61,747 nt of DNA from an uncultured Clostridia bacterium (GTDB lineage Bacteria > Bacillota > Clostridia > TANB77 > CAG-508), in the NCBI GenBank assembly GCA_944393385.1, contig CALYAA010000007.1, forward strand, positions 1 to 61,747, given 5' to 3'. How positions within the stretch are numbered: the first letter of the stretch is position 1; each line of letters opens with the position of its first letter. The position numbers and the translations under genes were made by a program. The notes beneath the pieces are model-generated. The model saw only the letters and a list, made by a program, of their open reading frames with translations, was not told the DNA's origin and made no database searches. Positions 17,891-26,132 of this stretch are shown here, piece by piece.

Positions 17891-18292
17891 ATGAGAAAAG
17901 GTGCTACAATAAAAAGATTTGTAAGAGTAAAGAGAAAAAAGTTAATTAATAGTTTTAAATATGCATTTTGTGGATTTAAATCTGCATTCAAAAGAGAGCA
18001 AAATTTAAAAATACATATATTAATTATGATTGCAGTAATAATAATGGGATTTTTATTAAAAATATCAAGATTAGAATGGGTAATGTGTGTTTTTTTATTT
18101 GTTCTTGTAATTTCTGAAGAATTAATAAATACAACCTTAGAGGCTTTAGTTGATGTTGTTATGCCAGAAATAAATCCAAAAGCTAAATTTGTAAAAGATG
18201 TTGCTGCAAGTGCTGTTTTAGTTTCTGCAATTGGAGCTGTGGTAATAGGATTAATTATATTTTTACCAAAAATAATTACACTTTTTCAATAA
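17891..18292 (+). CDS. dgkA: Undecaprenol/diacylglycerol kinase
   Basis: The product has 133 residues with three membrane helices. SEELINTTLEALVD (about residues 76-89) is the active-site signature of the family. In Gram-positive bacteria the enzyme phosphorylates undecaprenol to supply the lipid carrier for wall synthesis. It agrees with the neighbouring wall-turnover genes. Confidence 0.9.
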   Translation: MRKGATIKRFVRVKRKKLINSFKYAFCGFKSAFKREQNLKIHILIMIAVIIMGFLLKISRLEWVMCVFLFVLVISEELINTTLEALVDVVMPEINPKAKFVKDVAASAVLVSAIGAVVIGLIIFLPKIITLFQ

Positions 18293-18327
18293 AACTTAAA
18301 ATAATATCATAAAAAGGAATAAAACTT

Positions 18328-19413
18328 ATGAATATAGATAAATTAACAATTCAAGAGAAAATTGGCCAAATGCTTATGATTGGTATGGATACTAATTATA
18401 TAACTGATAGAATAAAGACATTGATAACTAAATATAAAATTGGTGGAATTATTTTATACAGAAAAAATTTTAATACATATCAAGATATGCTTAAACTAAT
18501 AAAAGAATTAAAAAATCTAAATAAAGAAAATAAAATACCACTTTTTATTGCAATAGACCAAGAAGGTGGTAGAGTGAATAGGATGCCAAAAGAGTTATTA
18601 AATTTGCCACCTGCTAATACAATAGCAACAATTGGCGGAGAAGAATATGTTAAAAAGTCTGGACAAATTACAGGAGAAATTTTAAAAAAATCAGGTTTTA
18701 ATTTAAATTTTGCTCCAGTATTAGATATTAAAAGATTTGAGGATAAACATCCGATTGGAGATAGATGTTATGGAAATAACAAAAATGATGTCGCTAAATA
18801 TGGAGTAACTGTTATGCAAGAATTGCAAAAAAGCGGAATTGTTTCTGTTATAAAACATTTTCCTGGTCATGGAGTTACTAAAATAGATTCACATCGTTTT
18901 TTGCCTATATCAAAAAGAAGTATGAAGCAAATTGAAAAAGAAGATTTATATCCTTTCCTTCAAGCAATTAAAAATAATGCTGACGCTTTGTTAGTTGGAC
19001 ATATAGTAATCAAAGAAATAACAGGAATTTATCCAGCCTCTCTTTCAAGAAAATTCATCATAGAATATGTAAGGAGAAAATATAAATTTAAAGGTGTTAT
19101 TTTTACTGATGATTTAAAAATGAAAGCTATAAAATTTTTATATGGTGCCAATTTTGCAATTGAAAAAGCATTTCAAGCAGGAAATGATATAATTGTTTTC
19201 CGTTTTAATCAAAAAGAAGAGAAAAAAGCAATTGAAAGAATTACTAAAATGGTGGAAGAAAAAAAATTAAAAATTGGAAGAATCAATCGTAGTGTTAAAA
19301 GAATTATAGAATTAAAAGAAAAATATAAGATTTCAGATAAAGAAAATATTAAGGGAATAGATATAAAAGAAATAAATAAAAAAATACAAGAAGTTAGAGA
19401 CAAATGCTTTTAA
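18328..19413 (+). CDS. nagZ: Beta-N-acetylglucosaminidase, glycoside hydrolase family 3
   Basis: The product has 361 residues, the single-domain length. AIDQEGGRVNRM (about 85) and IKHFPGHGVTKIDSH (about 177) are family 3 signatures; the Asp-His of the latter loop act as general acid/base. VIFTDDLKMKAI carries the nucleophile Asp. No signal peptide is seen, so it probably acts in the cytoplasm on recycled muropeptides. It lies 35 bases after dgkA. Confidence 0.9.
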   Translation: MNIDKLTIQEKIGQMLMIGMDTNYITDRIKTLITKYKIGGIILYRKNFNTYQDMLKLIKELKNLNKENKIPLFIAIDQEGGRVNRMPKELLNLPPANTIATIGGEEYVKKSGQITGEILKKSGFNLNFAPVLDIKRFEDKHPIGDRCYGNNKNDVAKYGVTVMQELQKSGIVSVIKHFPGHGVTKIDSHRFLPISKRSMKQIEKEDLYPFLQAIKNNADALLVGHIVIKEITGIYPASLSRKFIIEYVRRKYKFKGVIFTDDLKMKAIKFLYGANFAIEKAFQAGNDIIVFRFNQKEEKKAIERITKMVEEKKLKIGRINRSVKRIIELKEKYKISDKENIKGIDIKEINKKIQEVRDKCF

Positions 19414-19439
19414 AAAATTAATTTACAAAGGAGGATATT

Positions 19440-20003
19440 TTGATTAAAAAAATTATACAAATAATTATTACAGTATTTATATTTACAATTATTATTGGCA
19501 TATTTATAGAAAATGTAAAACCTTTTTTATTAAAATTAATTTATAAAATCGGATATAGTGAATATGTAGAAGAATTTTCAGAAAAATATAATGTAGAAAA
19601 AGAATTGATTTATGCAATTATAAAAGTTGAAAGTAATTTTGATAAAGATGCTGTTTCTAAAAGCAATGCTAAAGGACTTATGCAAATAATGAGTGCAACA
19701 GCTAGAGAAATTGCAGATAAATATGGAATAAATTTAACAAAAGATAATATTACTGAACCAGAAATAAATATCGAAATTGGAACAATTTACATTTCTCAAT
19801 TGCTTGAAAAATATAATAATAAAGAAGTTGCTTTAGCTGCATATAATGCTGGACAAGGAAATGTTAATAAATGGATTACTCAAAATACTATAAAATCAGA
19901 TGGATCTGATATTGAAAATATTCCTTTTCCAGAAACGAATATGTATGTTAGAAAAGTTATGAGAGATTATAATGTTTATAAAGAAAAGATTTTAATAAAT
20001 TAA
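19440..20003 (+). CDS. Lytic transglycosylase (SLT domain), membrane anchored
   Basis: TTG 19440 follows AAAGGAGG. The product has 187 residues. An N-terminal membrane segment spans about residues 4-24. The goose-lysozyme-like SLT domain shows the catalytic Glu in IIKVESNFD (about 63), then SNAKGLMQIM and AYNAGQGNVNKW. It cleaves glycan strands of peptidoglycan from the outer face of the membrane. It follows nagZ in the same direction. Confidence 0.9.
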   Translation: MIKKIIQIIITVFIFTIIIGIFIENVKPFLLKLIYKIGYSEYVEEFSEKYNVEKELIYAIIKVESNFDKDAVSKSNAKGLMQIMSATAREIADKYGINLTKDNITEPEINIEIGTIYISQLLEKYNNKEVALAAYNAGQGNVNKWITQNTIKSDGSDIENIPFPETNMYVRKVMRDYNVYKEKILIN

Positions 20004-20006
20004 AAT

Positions 20007-20053
20007 AAACACTCCTAAAAGAATATTTCATATAATATAAAGGGGTGTTTTTT
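20007..20053 (+). terminator. Terminator hairpin whose 3' arm contains the SleB ribosome binding site
   Basis: AAACACTCCT (20007-20016) pairs with AGGGGTGTTT (20041-20050), with one G-U, and is followed by more T. The AGGGGTG of the 3' arm is also the Shine-Dalgarno sequence for ATG 20054. A TATAAT (20031-20036) lies in the loop. Confidence 0.65.
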
Positions 20054-20500
20054 ATGGCTTATTCAGACAGAGAATTATTAGCAAGAATTGTGCAATGTGA
20101 AGCGGGTGGAGAAGGAGATAATGGTATGAAAGCTGTTGCAACATCTATCATTAATAGAGTTAATTCAACAGAGGGAGAATATTCAAGAGTATCACAAGGA
20201 GGAAATTTAAGAAATATAATATTTCAAGAAGGTCAGTATGATTGTGCTAGAGAAACTATTAGAGGGCAATATAATCCTCAAAATATTTATAATATGAATC
20301 CAACAGATGAGCATTATTATATTGCAGATTGGGCTTTAGCAGGAAACAAATTAAATGAAGTTGGAGACTGTTTATGGTATTTAAATCCATTTAGACCAAC
20401 ATGTAGCTCATATTTTCCAGCAAATGGTTCAGGAATTATTCACACAAGACTTGGAGAACATTGTTTTTATAGACCAACAGAAAAATATGCACAGACTTAA
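20054..20500 (+). CDS. SleB-type cell wall hydrolase
   Basis: ATG 20054 is chosen because AGGGGTG lies 6-12 bases upstream. The product has 148 residues and consists only of the Hydrolase_2 domain: LLARIVQCEAGGEGDNGM carries the catalytic Glu, then AVATSIINRV, and CLWYLNP. No signal peptide is seen. Members of the family degrade spore cortex or vegetative wall. The start is sequestered in a hairpin with the terminator of the upstream gene. Confidence 0.85.
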   Translation: MAYSDRELLARIVQCEAGGEGDNGMKAVATSIINRVNSTEGEYSRVSQGGNLRNIIFQEGQYDCARETIRGQYNPQNIYNMNPTDEHYYIADWALAGNKLNEVGDCLWYLNPFRPTCSSYFPANGSGIIHTRLGEHCFYRPTEKYAQT

Positions 20501-20681
20501 AAATGTAATAAACAACATGATATATACTTTTGAAATAATAAAGATTTAATTTTTGTTTAAAAAATTTCATTAATTAATTCAAAAACAATTTTTAATAAAA
20601 TGAATTTTTAAAATTTTAGTAACATTTTTCTCTTATACACATATAATTATTGTGAAATATTTATGAAAGGAAAGTGATATT

Positions 20682-21044
20682 ATGGCAAATGGTGAAGAAA
20701 GTGTAAACCAAGAGAAAAAGGAGAATAGAAATGTTAATATAGATCAAAATTCTCCAGAAGTTTTAACAAATTCAATTTATACACCTGCATTTTTGAGAGA
20801 ACAAATTGGAAGATTGATGAGAGTGGAATTTTTGATTGGAACTAATAATATGGTTGATAGAATTGGAATTCTTGAAGATGTTGGTGCGAGTTACATATTG
20901 TTAAGGTCACTTGAGAGTGATAGTATAGTATATTGTGATATTTATGCAATTAAATTTATTACAATTTCTACATCTGGTTTTTATGGAACAATGAACATGA
21001 ATATGAATAATATGAACAATCCTAATAGATTTAATTATTTTTAG
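20682..21044 (+). CDS. GerQ-like or spore-coat-associated protein
   Basis: The product has 120 residues. A central beta-rich block (FLREQIGRLMRVEFLIGT, then ASYILLRS) resembles GerQ-type coat proteins of Clostridia. The tail is Asn/Met rich (NMNMNNMNN), as is usual for coat proteins. It follows the SleB gene, which agrees with a spore role, and ends in its own terminator. The assignment rests on pattern resemblance. Confidence 0.5.
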   Translation: MANGEESVNQEKKENRNVNIDQNSPEVLTNSIYTPAFLREQIGRLMRVEFLIGTNNMVDRIGILEDVGASYILLRSLESDSIVYCDIYAIKFITISTSGFYGTMNMNMNNMNNPNRFNYF

Positions 21045-21045
21045 A

Positions 21046-21073
21046 GGTCAATTATAATTATTGACCCTTTTTT
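21046..21073 (+). terminator. Intrinsic terminator
   Basis: GGTCAAT and ATTGACC pair around a short loop, followed by C and a run of T, directly after the GerQ-like gene. Confidence 0.85.
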
Positions 21074-21075
21074 AA

Positions 21076-21123
21076 AAAGAGAGTTGGGCTTTGCTTAAAT
21101 TGAAGCAGAGTCCAACTCTTTTC
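21076..21123. terminator. Second, long bidirectional hairpin
   Basis: AAAAGAGTTGG pairs with CCAACTCTTTT, and the interior (TTTGCTT/GAAGCAGAG) can pair further. It insulates the pta promoter from the upstream gene. Confidence 0.7.
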
Positions 21124-21144
21124 TTAAATTTGTAATAAAAGATA

Positions 21145-21173
21145 TTGTTTTTTTCTATTTTATATGATATATT
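21145..21173 (+). promoter_or_regulatory. Promoter of pta-ackA
   Basis: TTGTTT (21145-21150) and TATATT (21168-21173) are 17 bases apart, with the start codon 58 bases downstream. Confidence 0.55.
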
Positions 21174-21230
21174 TAAGATTGAATTTAGTTTGTATATATG
21201 CAAACAGAAAGGATTTAATAAGGTAGAAAT

Positions 21231-22232
21231 ATGTCTTTTATTGATGAAATAAAAAATAGAGCAAAACAAGAAATAAAAACAATTGTATTACCAGAAGCAA
21301 CAGATATAAGAATATTAAAAGCTGCTAAAATTGTAAAAGAAGAACAATATGCTAAGGTAATACTTGTAGGTAATGAACAAGAAGTTATAAAACAAATTAA
21401 AGATAATAATTTAGATTTAGATGGAATAAAAATAATAGATCCATCTAAATCAGAAAAAACTGAAGATTATGCAAATCAATTATATGAATTAAGAAAAGCA
21501 AAAGGAATGACTTTAGAACAAGCTCAAAAAATTATTTTGGATCCAATTTATTTTGGAATGATGATGGTAAAATTAGATGATGCAGATGGATTAGTATCTG
21601 GAGCTGCACATTCAACAGCAGATACATTAAGACCAGCATTACAAATACTAAAAACTGCACCAGAAACAAAATTGGTTTCAGCATTTTTTGTAATGGTAGT
21701 TCCAAATTGTGAATATGGAGCAAATGGTACATTTATTTTTGCTGATAGTGGTTTAAACGAAGAACCAGATAGTGAAAAACTTTCAGAAATAGCTATATCT
21801 TCTAGTAAAAGTTTTAAGCAATTAGTAGGAGAAGAACCAAAAGTGGCTATGTTATCTTATTCAACATATGGAAGTGCACATTCTGCATCAACAGAAAAAG
21901 TAATAGAAGCAACGAGCTTAGTAAAAGAAAAAGCACCAGACTTAATTGTTGATGGAGAATTACAATTAGATGCGGCTATAGTACCAGAAGTTGCTGAATT
22001 TAAAGCAAAAGGAAGTCCTTTAAAAGGAGAAGCAAATGTTTTAATTTTCCCAGACTTAGGAGCTGGAAACATAGGATATAAACTAACACAAAGATTAGCA
22101 AAGGCAGAAGCATATGGTCCACTTTGCCAAGGAATTGCAAAACCAGTAAATGATTTATCAAGAGGATGTAACGAATTTGATGTTGCAGGAGTTATTGCAA
22201 TTACAGCAGTACAAGCCCAACAAAAAAAATAA
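21231..22232 (+). CDS. pta: Phosphate acetyltransferase
   Basis: The product has 333 residues, the length of the short class. Signatures include IVLPEATDIRILKAA at the N-terminus, DADGLVSGAAHSTADTLRPA (about 115-135), and VLIFPDLGAGNIGYKL near the C-terminus. It converts acetyl-CoA and phosphate to acetyl phosphate, which the next gene uses to make ATP and acetate. It lies 29 bases before ackA and should share its transcript. Confidence 0.97.
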   Translation: MSFIDEIKNRAKQEIKTIVLPEATDIRILKAAKIVKEEQYAKVILVGNEQEVIKQIKDNNLDLDGIKIIDPSKSEKTEDYANQLYELRKAKGMTLEQAQKIILDPIYFGMMMVKLDDADGLVSGAAHSTADTLRPALQILKTAPETKLVSAFFVMVVPNCEYGANGTFIFADSGLNEEPDSEKLSEIAISSSKSFKQLVGEEPKVAMLSYSTYGSAHSASTEKVIEATSLVKEKAPDLIVDGELQLDAAIVPEVAEFKAKGSPLKGEANVLIFPDLGAGNIGYKLTQRLAKAEAYGPLCQGIAKPVNDLSRGCNEFDVAGVIAITAVQAQQKK

Positions 22233-22261
22233 CTTTAATTCAGAAAGGAATAGAACTAAAC

Positions 22262-23464
22262 ATGAAAATATTAGTTTTAAATTCAGGTAGTTCATCATTA
22301 AAATATCAAGTGATTGATACTCAAACAGGTGAAATGCTTGTAAAAGGATATTATGAAAGAATTGGACAACAAGGAGCTTTTTTAACACATAAAGTTCATG
22401 GAGAAAAACATAAATTTGAACATCCTGCACAAAATCACGAAAAAGCTATTCAATTTGTTATAAAAAGATTAACAAGTGAACATTATGGTATATTTAAAAA
22501 TCTAAATGAATTAGATGCTATAGGACATAGAGTTGTACATGGAGGAGAAGATTTTAAAGATGCTGTATTTATAACAGATGAAGTTATTCAAGGAATAAAA
22601 AATAATTCAAGCTTAGCTCCTTTGCATAATCCAGCGGCAATCCTTGGAATAGAAGCTTGTAAAAAAATTCTTCCGGAAAAACCAATGGTTGCAATATTTG
22701 ATACATCATTTCATCAAACAATTTCAAAAGAAAAATACATTTATTCAATTCCATATGAATATTATGAAAAACATCATATTAGAAAATATGGATTTCATGG
22801 AACTTCACACAAATATGTGGCATATAGAGTTGCTGAAATTATTGAGAAAGATATAAAAGAATTAAAAATTGTTAGTTGTCATTTGGGGCAAGGTGCAAGT
22901 ATTTGCGCAATAAAAAATGGAAAATCAGTTGAAACAAGTATGGGATTAACTCCACTAGGAGGAATTTCAATGGGGACACGTTCAGGAGACTTAGATCCAT
23001 CAGTTGTTACATTTTTGATGAAAAAAGAAAATTTAAATGTAGATGAGATGGAAAATGTTTTAAATAAAGAATCAGGAGTATTTGGAATTTCAATGGTTTC
23101 TGTAGATTTTAGAGACATTGAAGCTGAAGCTCTTGCAGGTGGTAAACATGCAAAACTAGCACTAGATGCATATCACTATTCAATTGCAGGATATATTGCA
23201 AAATGTGCAGTTGCAATGGGAGGTATAGACGTACTAGTTTTTACAGCTGGAGTTGGAGAAAAATCTCCATATTCTAGAAATGAAATTTGTAAAAAACTTG
23301 GAATATTTGGAGTTGATATTTCTGGAAAATTAAATCTAGTAAGAGGAGAAGAAGCTGAAATATCTTCAGAACAATCTAGAGTTAGAGTATTTGTTATTCC
23401 AACAAATGAGGAATTAATGATTGCAAAAGAAACAGAAGAAGTTTTATTAAAAAAGAATATTTAA
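22262..23464 (+). CDS. ackA: Acetate kinase (copy 1)
   Basis: The product has 400 residues. LVLNSGSSSLKYQ at the N-terminus is family signature 1, GFHGTSHKYV (about 180) signature 2, and the catalytic Arg lies in GHRVVHGGE. It forms ATP from acetyl phosphate. It is followed by a second ackA after a 152-base gap. Confidence 0.97.
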   Translation: MKILVLNSGSSSLKYQVIDTQTGEMLVKGYYERIGQQGAFLTHKVHGEKHKFEHPAQNHEKAIQFVIKRLTSEHYGIFKNLNELDAIGHRVVHGGEDFKDAVFITDEVIQGIKNNSSLAPLHNPAAILGIEACKKILPEKPMVAIFDTSFHQTISKEKYIYSIPYEYYEKHHIRKYGFHGTSHKYVAYRVAEIIEKDIKELKIVSCHLGQGASICAIKNGKSVETSMGLTPLGGISMGTRSGDLDPSVVTFLMKKENLNVDEMENVLNKESGVFGISMVSVDFRDIEAEALAGGKHAKLALDAYHYSIAGYIAKCAVAMGGIDVLVFTAGVGEKSPYSRNEICKKLGIFGVDISGKLNLVRGEEAEISSEQSRVRVFVIPTNEELMIAKETEEVLLKKNI

Positions 23465-23616
23465 AATTTCTATTAAAATATTTATTTTTTCTATTATTTA
23501 AGAATTTAAGATTTTATATATAAAAACTTAAATTAATCAAGAATAAATTAAATATTATAAAGAATTAAGAACAAAAATTTGAAATGAGATTATTTAATTT
23601 TGAAAGGAATAAAAAA

Positions 23617-24807
23617 ATGAAAATATTAGTATTAAATTGTGGTAGTTCATCACTAAAATATCAATTAATTAATATGGAAAATGAAGAAGTTTTAGCTTCT
23701 GGTAAATATGAAAGAATAGGAGAAGACGAAGCTTTTATAACACATAAAGTAAATGGAAATAAAATAGAAATAAAACATCCAGCCAAAACTCATGATGAAG
23801 CAATTGATTTTACTTTAAAACAATTACTTAATCCAGAGTATAAAGTAATAGATAGTTTAGATGAAATTTCAGCAATTGGACATAGACTAGTTCATGGAGG
23901 AGAAAAAATTAATCAATCTGTAGTAATTACAGATGAAGTTATTAATGTTTTAAAAGAATGTATAGATTTAGCACCATTACATAATCCTGCTGGAATAATA
24001 GGAATAGAAGCATGTCAAAAAGTTATGCCAGGAAAACCAATGGTTGGTGTATTTGATACAGCATTTCATCAAACAATCCCAAAGGAAAGATATATTTACC
24101 CAATTCCATATGAATATTATAAAAAATATGGAATTAGAAAATATGGATTTCATGGAACATCACATATGTATGTATCACAAAGATTAGCAGAAATTGTTGG
24201 AAAGAAAATAGAAGATTTAAAAATTGTTACATGTCATTTAGGACAAGGTTCAAGTATATGTGCAATTGAAGGAGGAAAATCTGTTGATACAAGTATGGGA
24301 TTAACACCACTTGCAGGAATTCCTATGGTTACACGTTCTGGAGACTTAGATCCATCAGTTGTTACATTTATGATGAAAAAAGAAAATTTAAGTGCAGAAG
24401 AAGTTGAAAATATCTTAAATAAAAAATCTGGTGTACAAGGAATTTCTGGACTAGCTCCAGACTTTAGAGAAATTGAATCTGCATCTTATGGAAATAATGA
24501 AAGAGCAAAAATTGCTATGGAAAAATTTAAATATGAGATTGCATCTTTTATTGCAAAATATGGAGTTGCAATGAATGGAATTGATTATATTGTATTTACA
24601 GGTGGAGTTGGAGAAAATCAAATAAATATAAGAAGAGGAATTTGCGAAAAACTTGAATTTATGGGTGTAAAACTTGATGTAGAAGCAAATAATATGAGGG
24701 GAGAAGAAAAGGAAATTTCTGCAAATGACTCAAAAATTAAAGTATATGTTGTACCAACAAATGAAGAACTTATGATAGCAAAAGAAACAGAGAGACTAGT
24801 AAAATAG
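23617..24807 (+). CDS. ackA: Acetate kinase (copy 2)
   Basis: ATG 23617 has GAAAGGA at the right distance, so the earlier ATG 23584 is rejected. The product has 396 residues, with all family motifs (LVLNCGSSSLKYQ, GHRLVHGGE, GFHGTSHMYV). It is clearly diverged from copy 1, so the duplication is not recent. The gap before it holds no clear terminator. Confidence 0.95.
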   Translation: MKILVLNCGSSSLKYQLINMENEEVLASGKYERIGEDEAFITHKVNGNKIEIKHPAKTHDEAIDFTLKQLLNPEYKVIDSLDEISAIGHRLVHGGEKINQSVVITDEVINVLKECIDLAPLHNPAGIIGIEACQKVMPGKPMVGVFDTAFHQTIPKERYIYPIPYEYYKKYGIRKYGFHGTSHMYVSQRLAEIVGKKIEDLKIVTCHLGQGSSICAIEGGKSVDTSMGLTPLAGIPMVTRSGDLDPSVVTFMMKKENLSAEEVENILNKKSGVQGISGLAPDFREIESASYGNNERAKIAMEKFKYEIASFIAKYGVAMNGIDYIVFTGGVGENQINIRRGICEKLEFMGVKLDVEANNMRGEEKEISANDSKIKVYVVPTNEELMIAKETERLVK

Positions 24808-24886
24808 CTTATAAAAGTATTTTGAAATAAAATAAATGAAATAATTAAAATAAATTAATAATTTATATTGTTAGGAGGATTTTCGA

Positions 24887-26029
24887 ATGATAAAAAAGGT
24901 GGCAATATTAGCAAATGGTGGAGATGTATCAGGATTTAATGCTGTAATTAGAGCAATTGTAAAAACTGCTGAAAATAATGGAGTTGAATGTTATGGATTT
25001 ATTGATGGATATAATGGATTATTAAAAAATGAATTTGAAAAATTAAGTACTGCAAATGATGAACATGCCTCAGGAATACTTCCAAAAGGTGGTTCAATAA
25101 TAGGGTCTTCAACAAATGCCAATGTATTTAATTATAAAGTTATAGAAAATGGAGAGGTTGTATATAAAGACTTGTCTGACGTATGTGTAGAGAACATAAA
25201 AAAAGATGGTTTTGATTGTTTATTTACATTAGGTGGAGATGGTACACAAAAATCTGCTAGAGATTTTTCGTTAAAGGGAGTAAATGTAATAGGAGTACCT
25301 AAAACAATTGATAATGATGTTGCTTGTACAGAAATTACATTTGGATATAATACTGCAGTATCTGTTGCTGCAGAAGCTTTAGACAGACTTCATACAACAG
25401 GAGAAACTCATCATAGAATAATGGTATTAGAAGTAATGGGAAGATATGCAGGATGGATTGCCCTAGAGTCAGCTATTGCTGGAGGTGCAGATATTGCATT
25501 AATACCAGAAATACCATATGATATTAATAAAGCTGTTGAAAAAATAAATAGTAGAATTGCAAAAGGAAAAAGATTTAGTATAGTTGTTGTTGCTGAAGGA
25601 GCAGCTCCAAAAGGTGGAACAATTACAATTGAAAATACAAGAAATAATGGGGCTGGTGTTGATAATACAAAACTTGGAGGAATTGGACAAATTGTAGCAA
25701 AACAATTAGAACATCTAACAGGTTTAGAAGCTAGAAACACAACATTAGGATATATGCAAAGAGGGGGAACACCAACAGCTTTTGATAGAGTTTTATCAAC
25801 AAAATATGGAGCAAAAGCTATGGAACTTGCATTAGAAGAAAAATATGGAGTACTAACAGTTATAAAAAATGGAAAATTAGATTATGTTTCTTTGGAAGAT
25901 GTAGTTGGAAACAATAAAACAATAGGAGCTGTTTCTGGAAATACTGCAGAGAGCAATATTAGAAAAGTTACAATGGACCATGATTTGGTAAAAACAGCAA
26001 GGAATATAGGAATTTGTTTAGGAGATTAA
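24887..26029 (+). CDS. pfkA: 6-phosphofructokinase, mixed phosphoryl-donor signature
   Basis: The product has 380 residues. LGGDGTQ has Gly at the position that is Asp in pyrophosphate-dependent enzymes (ATP type), while VPKTIDND has Lys where classical ATP enzymes have Gly. MGRYAGWIAL and EGAAPKGG follow. The Gly/Lys combination is known from the ATP-using group related to pyrophosphate enzymes. It catalyses the committed step of glycolysis. AGGAGG precedes the start. Confidence 0.93.
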   Translation: MIKKVAILANGGDVSGFNAVIRAIVKTAENNGVECYGFIDGYNGLLKNEFEKLSTANDEHASGILPKGGSIIGSSTNANVFNYKVIENGEVVYKDLSDVCVENIKKDGFDCLFTLGGDGTQKSARDFSLKGVNVIGVPKTIDNDVACTEITFGYNTAVSVAAEALDRLHTTGETHHRIMVLEVMGRYAGWIALESAIAGGADIALIPEIPYDINKAVEKINSRIAKGKRFSIVVVAEGAAPKGGTITIENTRNNGAGVDNTKLGGIGQIVAKQLEHLTGLEARNTTLGYMQRGGTPTAFDRVLSTKYGAKAMELALEEKYGVLTVIKNGKLDYVSLEDVVGNNKTIGAVSGNTAESNIRKVTMDHDLVKTARNIGICLGD

Positions 26030-26132
26030 GCTTAAAATAAAATTATATATAAAATTATAATTATTATCTAATTAAAAATCAATATTGAATAAGGAAAATA
26101 TGATTATAGAAAATCTAAAAGAAGGAAAAAAT

